DNA of 64,000 nucleotides from Acanthaster planci. Taxonomy: Eukaryota > Echinodermata > Asteroidea > Valvatida > Acanthasteridae. The DNA is taken from assembly GCF_001949145.1 (NCBI RefSeq), contig NW_019091427.1, positions 113,844 through 177,843 of the forward strand. Reading direction: 5' to 3'. The notes below the pieces were generated by a model that was not told the origin of the DNA, did no database searches, and was given only the letters and a program-made list of their open reading frames with translations. Both the position numbers and the translations under genes were made by a program. Below are positions 48,201 through 59,200 of the stretch, one piece after another (the first letter of the stretch is position 1; each line of letters starts with the position of its first letter).

Positions 48201-51200
48201 AAAGCCGGTGACCATTTAGACCCGATTTGAAAAGGGCCCCCCCCCGGTAAGCTCGCCCTGTTGGAAAAACCCCTCTCATACCGGCCTGGCTACCGGCCTG
48301 GGATGCAGGACTGGTTGCTGATCTCGAACTTCTCCATCCTGGGGTCTATTGTTTGCAAGTACTGGTACATGTAATCTATCCAAGAAGGAACATGCTTGTG
48401 GTTTTTAATCCTTCAGCTCTATACAATGTTTACACTAATCTGTTTAGACCTCTATTCATCTGTGGAAGCATGGTGCGGGAAGCCTTTCATCAGGGACTTT
48501 GAAATGCCGATGTGCAGACAGGCCTGATACCGGCCTGGAGTAGCCTGAATACCGGGCAGGCATTATACAGGGCGGGCTACCGGGGGGCCTTTTCAAACTG
48601 GGTCTAAATGGTCGCCAGCCCTTACAAGGCGGCAGGCCTGGCTGAAATACTCAGGCGTCAATAGATGTGTCCGTCAGATTAGAGTAGCCACCAGACAGTC
48701 AATCACGTGGTTGTAAAAGTCTAGTAAATGAAGTTATGAATTTACGCTGAATTTTCTTGAGAAAAACTTACCAAAATGACCGAGCAAGCTTTGCAAATAC
48801 TGCTCCAGATTCTGTTGGCCAACAAATCTAAGACAAACCACGTACACCTCCGAGTTGCCAGCTTTGCTCGTAGCAGGCTTGCAGACATGAACCTAGGTGA
48901 ATTACAAGCAGGAATACATGTTGGACAAGAAAATCACATGTACAAGTTCACATCAAACAGCATTCTCAAGGGAATGGAGAGTACTGAGGAAACTCAGCTT
49001 GTTGACGCATAAGCTGACGGGTTAAACATCCGGATACATAAATATCTGCTCACCTCTCGAAAGGCACAGTTTAGAAAATACATCAGGCAGGCTGTCGGAT
49101 GCTCAAACAACGTGAACATCTTCAGGATGAAGGAGCCTCCGTCGGCTAGGAGAGTTGCCGCCGTCGCAATCTCGCAGTAGTGCAACTGGGAGACCACCAT
49201 CTCTTGCTCAGCAGGATCATTCTGACAATTAATGCTGCCGTCGGCCGTTACCTGCACAATGTTTTCAAAATTACTGACAAGCATGGAGCGTTTTTTCATA
49301 TGAGAATGAAGCACAAAACTGTGAAGACAAACCAAACTACGAAAATTCCGGACGCCAGTAAGACTTCCAAATTTGTAATGAAACAGAGTCTGATCAGAAG
49401 ACGCTAAAGTACCAAGCAACAAAACGGTTTCTGGAAGATCGGCCACCATTGTAGCAGGCAACTGTTTGATTGGGAAATACACATAGCGCATGATACAACT
49501 TGACAGAGGGGCTTCTTCTCACAAAAAAAATAATCACATAAAAGATCAGCTGATGTAAGGAAACATTCTATACCGTATGTGTCTCCAAACCAGAGACCTC
49601 CTAACTGGTATCTATGTGATGGCAAACTCACCAACTGTACTTTCCCCATGCTGTTGTTCACTCGTTGCTGGAGGGACTTTAAGTTATCTACGTTCATCAC
49701 GTCTCCTGTGTTGTCTTCTCCAAAGAACCAGTGATCCTGCGTCTGCAGAATGAAGCGATCATCTGCAATCATAGCATCGGTGCTGTTCCCTGCATCACAG
49801 TGACATGAAACATTAAGTGAATTTGAAGTGCCTGTAGATTTGGGAAGAATCTTGGAAACATGATAAATGGCACTTACTACTTAAAGGCCAGTTCATACCC
49901 GGCACAAGAACGACCATAAATACGAATCCCTACAAGTTACCATGGCCCAGAGCTGCCAAAGACATTGCAACACAAGGAAATTTCCCGACAAACATTTGGC
50001 AAATGTCAAACCTGCTTCACTGTTGTGTTTGCCTGGAGCATGAGTGGACTTTCAAGTTCTAAGGGAAGACTGGAAATTGTCTTCTAAATTTGCATTTGGT
50101 GAACCAAGCCCCTCCGCATGCCAAGCTTATCTTAGGCACAATCTAAGGTTCAGGACGATATAAGGATAGGCTCTACCGAGCATTCAATTCTATGGCCCTA
50201 TTTACAGGTGATGTCATGCTTGGTTCATGTACACTTTCCTATGGCACTTCAAATACACCGTCCACTTCTGGTTCCCAATAGAAAGCACGCATGTAAGCAA
50301 AGCATGATGTCACTGTGACACTTCACCACTGGCCAGGAACACCCCCCCGTCCACGTACTCCCTCCAAGCCCTACCTTCGTAGTACGGGTTCAGCGTGGTG
50401 GCTAGCCAGTTCCACATTGCGTGCTTCAGCCCAGCATTGCTCTTGAGATAATGGTTAAGGCTTGTCACAAATGCCCCTGGTGCCTCGCACAAGTGGACAG
50501 AGTTGAAACACGCCCCTTCCCGTCCAGTCAGGTCAAGTGGGATGACATCATAACTGGACACAATCTCGTAGAACTTACACCAGGCCTGTTGAGGTGGAAT
50601 AAATATTGAAGTCTCAGTTGAGTTTTGAAGTATCTTGCGCATCTCCCAGACACAATGCAACACTACAGAGACAAGCGCAGCCCTCCTTTACAAATTCAAC
50701 AGGAAACTATGTGATTTACGCTAAACTTTAGATGGTTAGAATCTGTTCACAATGATGCAGTGTTGTCGCTTGATGTGAAAAAGAGTCCAATGAACCAAAC
50801 AAAAAAAAGAGGGGGTTATTTACTAGCTAGGCAATTTAGAACTCTGAATGATGCACTGAGAGTCACAGAAACTTCAAAGATTAAGAATATGGAATTTATA
50901 ATCTAATTTCTGAGAATTTTAATGGTTAACACAAGTGATGCTCGCCCGATTCTGTTTTCAGGTGTGCAACTTGGATTTTGACAAAAACAAGGAAGTTCCA
51001 CTCTTTACAAGACTTTGTGCAGCGTTTTTCAATTCTCGATGGCATGATTGTGAAAGAAAAACGAGGAAGTCAGCTGATCCGAGGAACAGCTGCACGCCTG
51101 TGGTTTGTATTTCTTTAGAATGTTTTGTTCCAGCCTGTAACATCCATGGTTTTATACCTGTGTGCACAGCTCTACCCAGAAGTCACTGCGGAGGTGTGGC

Positions 51201-52011
51201 ATGACGAGGGCAGAGCGATGGGTGAACGTAGTGTGCTGGTGCCACTGTTGGATGTCCTTGTCACTCAGTTGACATTTCAGGTCGTTCAGTTCTTCCTTGT
51301 ATCGATTTAACGTAGAATCCCAGTCCTGATGTGCAAAAAAAAAACCAGACAACAACCCAATCAATCTTCTGCAATGTGATAAAACTGGGTGCAATTTGGT
51401 ATTTACAATTAAATGAAATTATTCACATGTATCTCTTTCATAACTTACATGCTACTTGCACAGCTAGCAGTGAAAAGTTGGAGATGTAATTAAACTATTC
51501 TAAATATGTCTTACTTCCCACCCTCACCATCAGTTCACCTCTTCTTTCCAATTCAAGTTTACAGCCCGAGACTGCTTTAAAAAAGAAAACAAAAGTTGGA
51601 GCTTTCCTACAAGCTCCTGCAAATCATCTCCTCACCCCCCCCCCCAACAAAGTCAAAGTCACCGAAATGAAGGCCTTGTGATACATGTAGTCATTATGCT
51701 CATGAGTGGTACTGGCAACAGGTGTATCGATACTGTGATTGTCAGTTGTGTAGTAGGCCTACCTTGAGGACTGTTGAACTAAACAGACTCTCGGCTGGTG
51801 GCAACGCCCAATCACTACCTTCTGTCGGTCTCTTGAAAGCAAATTTCTTTTCGAATAATGCCTGAGCCTCTGCCTGTATTTTCTGGTCGTACCCCGGGGT
51901 TGGCTTGGCGGCCCCAGTGCATGGCGGTGGCTGCTTAGAGCGGTCGCATCCATATCCATGCTTATTAAAATTGGTCGATTTCCACTTCTTTTTGCCTCCG
52001 TTTCGAGGCAT
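42284..52011 (-). CDS. CMTR2: Cap-specific mRNA (nucleoside-2'-O-)-methyltransferase 2
   Basis: CMTR2 methylates the 2'-OH of the second transcribed nucleotide (cap2) of mRNA and snRNA, using S-adenosylmethionine. Seventeen exons join in frame to 884 residues: 52011-51763, 51325-51158, 50585-50327, 49789-49632, 49251-49054, 48892-48772, 47611-47349, 46924-46748, 46332-46195, 45663-45565, 44997-44896, 44568-44420, 44069-43919, 43701-43603, 43330-43238, 42765-42675 and 42423-42284. The N terminus (MPRNGGKKKW) is basic. The Rossmann SAM loop is LCEAPGAF (171-178). DHWFFGEDNTGDVM, VTADGS (Asp282), GGSFILKMF (Lys322) and KPATSKAGNSEVYVVC follow, giving the usual D-K part of the K-D-K centre. The second, catalytically dead Rossmann half includes GGTLILFVPGILTRFSAGLLY. 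At 884 residues it exceeds the roughly 770 of human CMTR2; part of the excess is a Ser/Glu/Thr-rich linker (exon 12) and a Gln/Glu-rich tail. Introns host two TTAA elements and a SINE. Confidence 0.97.
45128..45370 (+). mobile_element. tRNA-derived SINE in CMTR2 intron
   Basis: The head GTGTAGCTTAGTGGTCAGGG resembles a pol III A box, and GGCTCCAATCC stands at the B-box position. The body contains GTCCTTGGGCAAGTCACTTC, the same motif (CCTTGGGCAMGKCACTT) as the SINE near 9951-10210. It ends near GTGTCCAATTAAATACC. It lies in CMTR2 intron 10, antisense to the gene. Confidence 0.6.
46072..46100. repeat. 9-bp microsatellite (CCAATCAAT)n
   Basis: Three to four copies of CCAATCAAT in a row within the CMTR2 intron between exons 46332-46195 and 45663-45565. 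Confidence 0.9.
47072..47261. mobile_element. Short TTAA-flanked MITE in CMTR2 intron
   Basis: The termini TTAACCCCTTCA (47072) and TGAAGGGGTTAA (ending 47261) are perfect 12-bp inverted repeats including TTAA on both sides. At 190 bp, with no coding capacity, it fits a piggyBac-type MITE. Its inner sequence differs from the 7147/47826 family, so it is a separate family. Confidence 0.75.
47826..48770. mobile_element. Second copy of the TTAACCACT piggyBac-like element, interrupted and 3'-truncated
   Basis: It starts TTAACCACTTGCTGCCGGG, as at 7147. It follows the first copy through ACAAAAGACTGAGCT, GCGGATTACCAC, GCTAATCTGGCCCCTA and ACATAACACCGCACGATATG. At 48205-48620 it is split by another inverted-repeat element. 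The homology resumes with GGCAGGCCTGGCTGAAATA. The right inverted terminus (CCCGGCAGCAAGTGGTTAA) is absent, and similarity fades before CMTR2 exon 48892-48772. The right limit is approximate, and it ends next to the exon's splice donor. Confidence 0.75.
48205..48620. mobile_element. Inverted-repeat element nested inside the piggyBac-like copy
   Basis: The left end is CCGGTGACCATTTAGACCC followed by GATTTGAAAAGGGCCCCCC. The right end is GGGGGGCCTTTTCAAACTGG followed by GTCTAAATGGTCGCCAGCC. The termini are inverted repeats of about 40 bp with a few mismatches. They are flanked by CTTTAAAG (48197-48204) and CTTACAAG (48621-48628), which match at 6 of 8 positions and suggest an 8-bp target duplication (hAT-like). 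The interior, rich in ACCGGCCTGG, is non-coding. Confidence 0.75.
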
Positions 52012-53040
52012 GTTTTTTATATTACAATAGGTCAGCTCATGCGCCTGTGATGATCGCCTTTATCTCCAACTCACTTCAAACCTCTGGAGTGTAGTAGCAG
52101 ACGCTACTACTTTCACAACGAAATCTTCGTTTATTGTTTTGAAACAGCGCCATCTATTGACAAGAAGCTAAGGTTTTCCAATAGAGGGCGCTATTTAATA
52201 TAACGGACCTATGAACTTTGTGGTTCCTTGACTAGAAGATTCCTGGCTACTGTTGATCCAATCTTAGGGGGTTTGATTGACGTAGATAGCGCTGCATAGA
52301 CTGAGTCTAAAAAGACCAAAAAAAAAAAAAATAGTCAGCTGGATCTACGGTATTATTAAGTTTAGCCAATGGGCTATCATATTCGTTGATCTGCAAAAAC
52401 TTCTGCAATTAAGAAATTGAAAGTAAAAAAAACAACTAAAGATCAGTTGAAAATGAAATACTGTATTCCGTTCCCTAATTAAAACATAATCAGTGTTGTA
52501 ATCGAGACCACTTAAGACCTTCGCAAGACACACAAGACCAGCACAAGCTAGACCAATACAAGGCCTCCAGTCTGAATTAAAGTCACATGCAACTCAAATG
52601 AATGGCAACAACAGCATTCCTTTGTCACTGTTCACCCTGTTACTTGTGACTGGTCTTGTGCATGGTCTTGAGATGGTCTTAACTGCAACACTGATAATAA
52701 TTACCGCCCCATTTCAAATAATAATTTCTACATATTGAATGGAACCCAGGGAAACGTGCGTGACACGACGTATAGACTGCGCGAACGTTTTGGCTGTTAT
52801 ATCTGCTTATAAGCAGATATAACAGCCAAAACGTAACATTTAATCCATGTTTAGTTATGAATGGTGCAATCACGTGGTTTCTCAGTTGCCACTCTTGACT
52901 TGGTATGGGCCTATGGTGAAATGATTTTGGTATTTCAGGCACGTTTTTGTGAATGTGTGTAGCTGGCCGGGGTCGACGCAACCACACACAGCTACGGGAC
53001 GTGCACGGGAACGGTACACGAATTCAAGTAAACTAGACTG
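52012..53040. other. Region upstream of CMTR2 with minisatellite-like DNA
   Basis: The start of this stretch should hold the CMTR2 promoter and 5' UTR; no TATA box was seen. At about 52505-52690, repeated AAGACC/CAAGACCAGCAC words resemble the 21-bp unit of the P450 intron array at 56969. The phrase CTGTTACTTGTGACTGGTCT occurs both at about 52638 and at about 57443. A perfect palindrome at 52785-52834 is listed separately. Confidence 0.5.
52785..52834. repeat. Perfect 50-bp palindrome
   Basis: The sequence reads identically on both strands from ACGTTTTGGC through the centre GCTTATAAGC to GCCAAAACGT, with no mismatch and no spacer. It lies about 0.77 kb upstream of the CMTR2 start and 0.2 kb before the duplicated SLC6 exon. 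Confidence 0.97.
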
Positions 53041-53262
53041 CGGAATGACGGCAGCAAACAGCAGCCCGAAATTTAAACTTGGACAACCTTGGCGTCGAGA
53101 ACTGAGGACGATGGGGGCTGTCGAGTTGGAGGAAGAGGGAATAAGGAGAGGGGGAACTGGTCACACCCCTTGGATTTCGTGCTGTCCTGTCCTGCTTGGG
53201 GCTGCCTGTGGGTCTTGGTAACTTGTGGCGATTTCCCTTTCTCTGCTACAGGAACGGGGGTG
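53041..53262 (+). pseudogene. Frameshifted copy of the SLC6 transporter first exon
   Basis: The stretch aligns with exon 1 of the SLC6 gene (35670-35454, other strand) from CGGAATGA around the start codon to the splice donor [30 protein letters not shown] is encoded in one frame. A 5-bp duplication (TCCTG at about 53188) then moves [18 protein letters not shown] into another frame. Upstream there is an in-frame TGA and an 18-bp deletion relative to the intact exon. Substitutions such as TM1 GMAVGLGN to GLPVGLGN are also present. No further SLC6 exons were recognised before the P450 gene starts at 56210. I infer an orphan duplicated 5' end. A single-base assembly error would not explain all the changes. 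Confidence 0.88.
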
Positions 53263-56209
53263 GTGAGTATACGTTCAGAAGTTGTGGGTTTGTTGAACAT
53301 GTATGCTCGAACATAAGCATGATTATTAACAGTTTGTAAATCGTGCTTTGGGGTTTGCAAGTAATAGTGAATTTTTTGTATTGTTTTTAATGGAAGAAAC
53401 AAATTCGCATGTTACGCACATTCTTTTGACCATGGAGGAAGGACACAGAAGGAGTTGTAACTCAGGCACTTCAAAGCGTCCAATGGTCGCCGCCGCGTCT
53501 GACGAATAATAGAAAATATTCCAAACATGCCTTATTGCTGCCTGCATCTTAGCCAGACAAGCAGGGCCAGTAATATCCTGGCAATACTTGCAGTTTTTTG
53601 CTTGCAATTAAATACAAACTATCGATGTGACCAGGAAATAGAGAGAGAAAAATTCCTGATATTAGACCTACTTTTGCCATCATAAATAAACTTTTTTAAT
53701 TTTGACACACTGTTTCATTATCCATGCAAAGTTTGTAATTCTAGTCTCCTCCGTCCAATATACATCAGTGTCAAAGACTTGGAACGAATTTGGCTAAGAC
53801 TGGCCAACAAAATGTTCACTACTACTGGAAAGCTTAGTTCATTAAGAACAAAACACGCTATCACAGAGAGTGATCGTGAAATCTCATATAAAATACGCCT
53901 TTGTACAAACGGCATAATAAAAATGATTCAAACAAAACACAAAATCTTACAAACAGCTTGGCTATTTATTCCTAAAAGAAATCCAGAAGAAAGCGTTCGA
54001 TAAGTGCAACAACTGCACATGAACACTTCGGGTATACAGCCTAATAAAAGCAACTGCGCAAACACTACATTTGATGATGTTGTCGGATCATACCAAGCAC
54101 CAACGATGGTATGAATATTCAACTTCCTACACTGCAGTAGACAACGTTTTAGGGATGCAGATTACCAACGAAAAATTGCGGCGGTGATCATGGGGTACAA
54201 AGGGAGCTTATGGTTGCAAAACAGGTGGTGGGCAGCAGGCGTGCGCTGCACTCTGGCTGTGGACATACCGGGCATGCCAGAAAGTGGTAATCGGCCACTC
54301 AGATGTTATAGCCCGGGCAATTCAAACTCCTTCTGTGTCCTTCCTCTATGTTTTGACATTGTTAATCTGGAAATAATGTCCATAATGTTCACCGACAACA
54401 AAAATATGGGTTTGGGCATTGATTTGTTTTGATTGGGTACCTGTATGCGAAACTCGTATTTCTACGCTTAAGGCCTTACAAAAATAATAATGACGTAAAG
54501 TCTACCTTTACTATTCTTTCATGATAAAGATCAATGTGAAAAAATACGAAAAAAAGGACTTAGAAGATGTACATTATGTTTATGTATTTTGGTTTTAAAC
54601 AGTTTTTGTCAAGGAATTTACCTGGATGTTTAGGATAATGTATTCAGTTCGTATTTGTGATGGTTTTTTTTTTTTTTGTCCATCTGATCACTGAGCTATA
54701 AAACAGTTTTATCGCCGGCTCCGTGATCTGGGTCTGCGCGTGCAATGAATACTGTCATGATAAAGATCGGTGCAGAAGAGTGTTGCTGTAGCTTCAGAAG
54801 ATGTGCATCGTGTCTGTGAATTTTGGTTTTAAACAGGTTTTGTCAAGGAATTTACCTGTAAACTGTTTTTAAGATATCTGACAAAAGGATTTAAGATATC
54901 TTGAGATCGAACCACAGATATCTGGAAATCCATTTCGATATATCTCTAATCCATTTCAAGATATCTTTAAATCAATTTTGAGATATCTCTAAGTCACTTT
55001 CAAGATATGAGTCAGTTCAGTGCTATGCCAGGTCATTCGGGAACAAAGCAGGATTGGCCGTGAAGAATGACAGCTCTTATTGGGTAAAATTTAATATTGA
55101 GCACTCGTATTTGTTAATTATTCCCGAATGACCTCAGAAGCACTCCGTTTCGGTCATGCATTATCGGTTAATGCTTTGGAGATATCTCGGATTGATTGAG
55201 AGATATCTTGAAAATGATTTAAAGATATCTTGGAAACAATATCAAGACATAATGAAATCGACTTAAAGATATCTTGAAATCGATTTCAAGATATCACCCA
55301 GCGGTATGCGAGCCTGAGAATGTGCTGGCGGAGCTCGGCCCTTGGGAGAGCCCTTCTGTGACACTGTGTGGCTCACAGAGATAAACGCAGTGGTGTGGCC
55401 GCCGGCGCCGGACGGCTGCGGCTATTCTTTCTTTACTATTTTTCTCAGTTCTGCCACACAGGGCACATAGTCTGCCTATAGGGTCGAGTCCACTAATTCA
55501 AGCCCCACAGTGTAAACTCAGCATTGTGCAAGGTACAATTACATGCGTACTGACATCCCTGACGGAGATATCTGAAACGGCACACGTTAATTTTTGTATG
55601 GTCCCTCATCTTTCACTTTCTTTTCAATTTTTTAGGGTTAACTGATACATTTTGAGTTATTCCCACAAAACAAAATTACGCCCCCCCCCCTGAAAAATGA
55701 TTTTTTTTTTCCCGAAGTCTGCTTGTGCTTGCAGTCATTTTTTTACGTGACAAGCCCCAACTTTCGCGGGCACTAATTAAGGACCATTTTTCAACCATAA
55801 TTTTTAGCCATTCTGCTCTCAGATGAAAGCCCAAAGACCCAGGGAGTTGATTCTGGCAAAGATTCACACAATCTTACCATCTTAGGGGCTATACAATCTT
55901 CTTTGTCAATGGAGCACTGATGCTGAGGAACTGGCAAGAAATTTTAATTTAATTAGTGGACTGCACCCATAATTGCCAAGCTAACGCACACAACACGAGT
56001 CATTCGTATTGAGTGCATGTCCTTCACTGGGCTGGTTTGTAGCTCCATGATGGTCAGACGGATGCCAGAACAACCTTGCCTTGAATTACGCTGAACTGTT
56101 CATGCTCAATTGATTATTTTTTGACCTTGTGGCATGACTGTGTACACTGTACATGTACGTACGGAGAATATGTACGTGCCGCTAGACACGTCAAAATTTG
56201 TATTCCACA
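53263..56209. other. Intergenic DNA between the SLC6 exon copy and the P450 gene
   Basis: No exon was recognised. It contains a diverged duplicated segment (54520-54622 and 54752-54858), both copies ending with TTTTGTCAAGGAATTTACCT. It also holds the GATATC-rich foldback element at 54871-55296. Confidence 0.5.
54871..55296. mobile_element. Foldback element with GATATC-repeat arms
   Basis: The left arm (54871-55012) and right arm (55181-55296) are each made of about six spaced units around AAGATATCTT or GAGATATCTC, separated by 12-16 bases such as GAAATCGATTT. The arms can pair with each other and each unit is itself palindromic. Between them an inner pair, AGGTCATTCGGGAA (55029) and TTCCCGAATGACCT (55120), is also inverted. 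No coding capacity. Confidence 0.75.
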
Positions 56210-59200
56210 ATGGAAGAAGACATCTCGACACTCCCCTCATCAGGTTTCGGGATTTCATGGTGGTACTGCATCGGCACTGCGGCTGCCTTGTTGGTTGGGT
56301 AATGTAGATGGCACCAGAATTTCGTTGAGACATGTTTCCCCGTTATTATTTGGAACTAACGAACATGACTAAAGTTTCACCACGTTGTGAAAACTTTGGT
56401 GGCGGGCCTAACCAATCATCAATTCGGAGTTCGGTTCCCTCGACTGTTCATCGTGTTCACAATGCCAATTTTAGTAGCTTTGATTTTATAAATATCATTC
56501 AAGAGAATCTCATGCATTTCATGGTGGCGATTGGTGGTGTGTGGGGGGATTAACCTTCTTGTGTTTGATCAGGGAGGGGGTTTAGCGCGCAGGCGATGAA
56601 CCCCCCCCCTTTGTACTAAAAATGGTGTTGTTTGACACATTTTTTATATTTTGCATAGGTTGTGCATAAATGTGTTTTCTTCATTACAGGTACAATGTTT
56701 GGTACTACACTCAATTCATTAGGAGTGGGATTCCCGGACCTTTACCCATACCATTCTACGCAAACATCAAAAGGTCAAAGGAGGTAATTGAGCCTACATG
56801 CTGTGTGTTGTTTTATTTGGTCATGACCCCTTAAGACCACCATGAGACTCCATAACACCATAAAATGGCCACCACAAGACCTCCTTACTGTATTCCAGGC
56901 AAGACCTACTACGGGTAATCATACTCCATTCAACCATCCCAAGACTTCCAAACTGAATTCAAGATATGATCTCCAAGGGTGGTATGAGACCATCACAAGA
57001 TACCGTAAACCCATCACAAGACCCCATAAGACCAACACAAGACCCCATAAGACCAACACAAGACCCCATAAGACCAACACAAGATCCCATAAGACCATCA
57101 CAAGACCCCATAAGACCAACACAAGACGCAATGAGACCATCACAAGACCCCATAAGACCATCCCACACCCCATAAGACCAACATAAGACCAACACAAGAC
57201 CCCATATGACCAACACAAGACCCCATAAGACCATCACAAGACCCCATAAGACCACCACAAGACCCCACAGACCATTACAAGACCCCATAAGACCATCACA
57301 ATACCTCAAATTTAAGATAAGGACCCTTGAGATCATGGCAAGATTGACATGAACCGTTGAGACCCCAACTTCCTGAATCATGAAGTTTTGTCACAAGTTG
57401 TTTTAATGGGCTGCAACAAAAGCTTCCAGTTATCACAGTTAGTCTGTTACTTGTGACTGGTCTTAATGTGACTGAGCATGCATCTGCTCTTGTGATGGTT
57501 CTTTGCAAGACTCAACGGTGTAAAATGGATGATTATGAATTTCATAATGAGAAAAACATTCACTCTACCTTCGTCTTGCCTGTAGACCTGAATTTCCAAG
57601 TTTCCAGATTCAAGTGCTTGCAAGGGTCATGCTCCTATAACCTGTACATGTATAGTAGGCCTAGTGTCATTGAGTTTATTAATGAAAAGTCAACATAAAT
57701 TTTATGTGCAGTGTATGCACCAGAAACCAAATTCTGCTCACGCTATAAATCATTTTGTCTTCACTTTCTGCAGGCATTCTACATCTGTGAACAGAAGTGG
57801 GTTGCAAAATATGGAAAAGTGATGGGGTAAGAAATTTGAAATAATGTAATGCATTTTTTAATTAATTTTTTTTTTACTGTTGATGTCCCTTTATTCACCA
57901 CAAAACATTATATATGGGTATGCTCAGAAAATCTCAAGTAGGTAGCAAATCCATCAAGGCCGGATTTGGTTCAGCTTTTGATAGTGCCCTCTATCATCAC
58001 ATGATTTAGTTGTACTGGTCAGGGATGGTTTTTCAGTGCTCAGGTTTGTCTCCACCGCATGCGTTGTCTCTAAAGTTGATCCCCGCATGTGGGCCAACCG
58101 TGTTTAAGTTGAATAAAAACACTTCAATATCTAGTACTGTGACATATGTAGTTAAATTTTCCACCCGCACTGTCTGACTTTTTGCCAAGTAAACAAGTGA
58201 AACAAAAATCAAGTGAAGCTGAGTGGGAGATGAAGCTGGGTATTGGGAACCCCCCCCCCCGTTCACATCTTAAGGAAATGACCATCCAAACTCAGTTAAG
58301 ACTAGGTTACAAGTGGCCTCTGCTGTCCACTTATTCACTGAAGTTTGTCAAGATTCCCAGTACTAATTTCAGACCAGACATCGGAATGCATATGGTATTC
58401 TTTTAATACCTTCAATTATAGCTTCTTCTCAGTTGGGGGACCGACACTCTTGATAGCTGATGTGAAGATGATCAAGCAACTTCTCGTGAAGAATTTCAGC
58501 AGCTTTCTGAATCGAGGGGTAAGTTACCATGGTTACCTGGCAGGGCACATTCTAGGGTCATCATACTCTAAACTAATTTACAGCTTCTCATTTTCACAAC
58601 TACACAGTCACAACTTTTTAATCTTTTTCCAGCATCAAATTACGTGTTTGAAGCTGCTACAGCCCAAGAGGCTTAGAGAATTTTTCCCTGCTCAAGGCGC
58701 TTTCCTGAATTCCCCCACAATGCAGTAGCCAGATCAGGATTACAGAGCCTAGCCGTGGGGATAAAGATGACTAAACATGGTGTCAGTACAGAGATTTGCC
58801 ATTAACTGCAACTAAGGCTGTACTGGGCTTCCCGTTCAGGCAGTGGCCCAACATATGGCTTTGCCTCAGCCATTTCAGAACTAGCCAAAGTATAAAGTGA
58901 ATCCCTCAAGATGGCGTCATAATATTTTTGGGAAATGATTGCAACCGTGTGTGATCAATATGTGTAGCACGTGTGAAAATAAACAAATCAGTACTTGCAG
59001 TAATTGTTATATATGGAAGTCAACTTCGTAAGTGTGACGTCACTTCAGTTTAAGCCATGCCCACTGCACAGGCACTGCACATAGAGTTACATGCATTGAT
59101 CACCATTTACACGGAACCATGGAACCGGAAGTTAACATGCAACTTCAGCAATCGTCCAATGGGAGCCTGCAAATTATGGCGCATCCGCCTCTGTGACGAA

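Noticed and set aside
56842-57381. Overlapping open frames of 99-140 codons
   Set aside because: Same cause: a 21-bp minisatellite in a P450 intron keeps several frames open.
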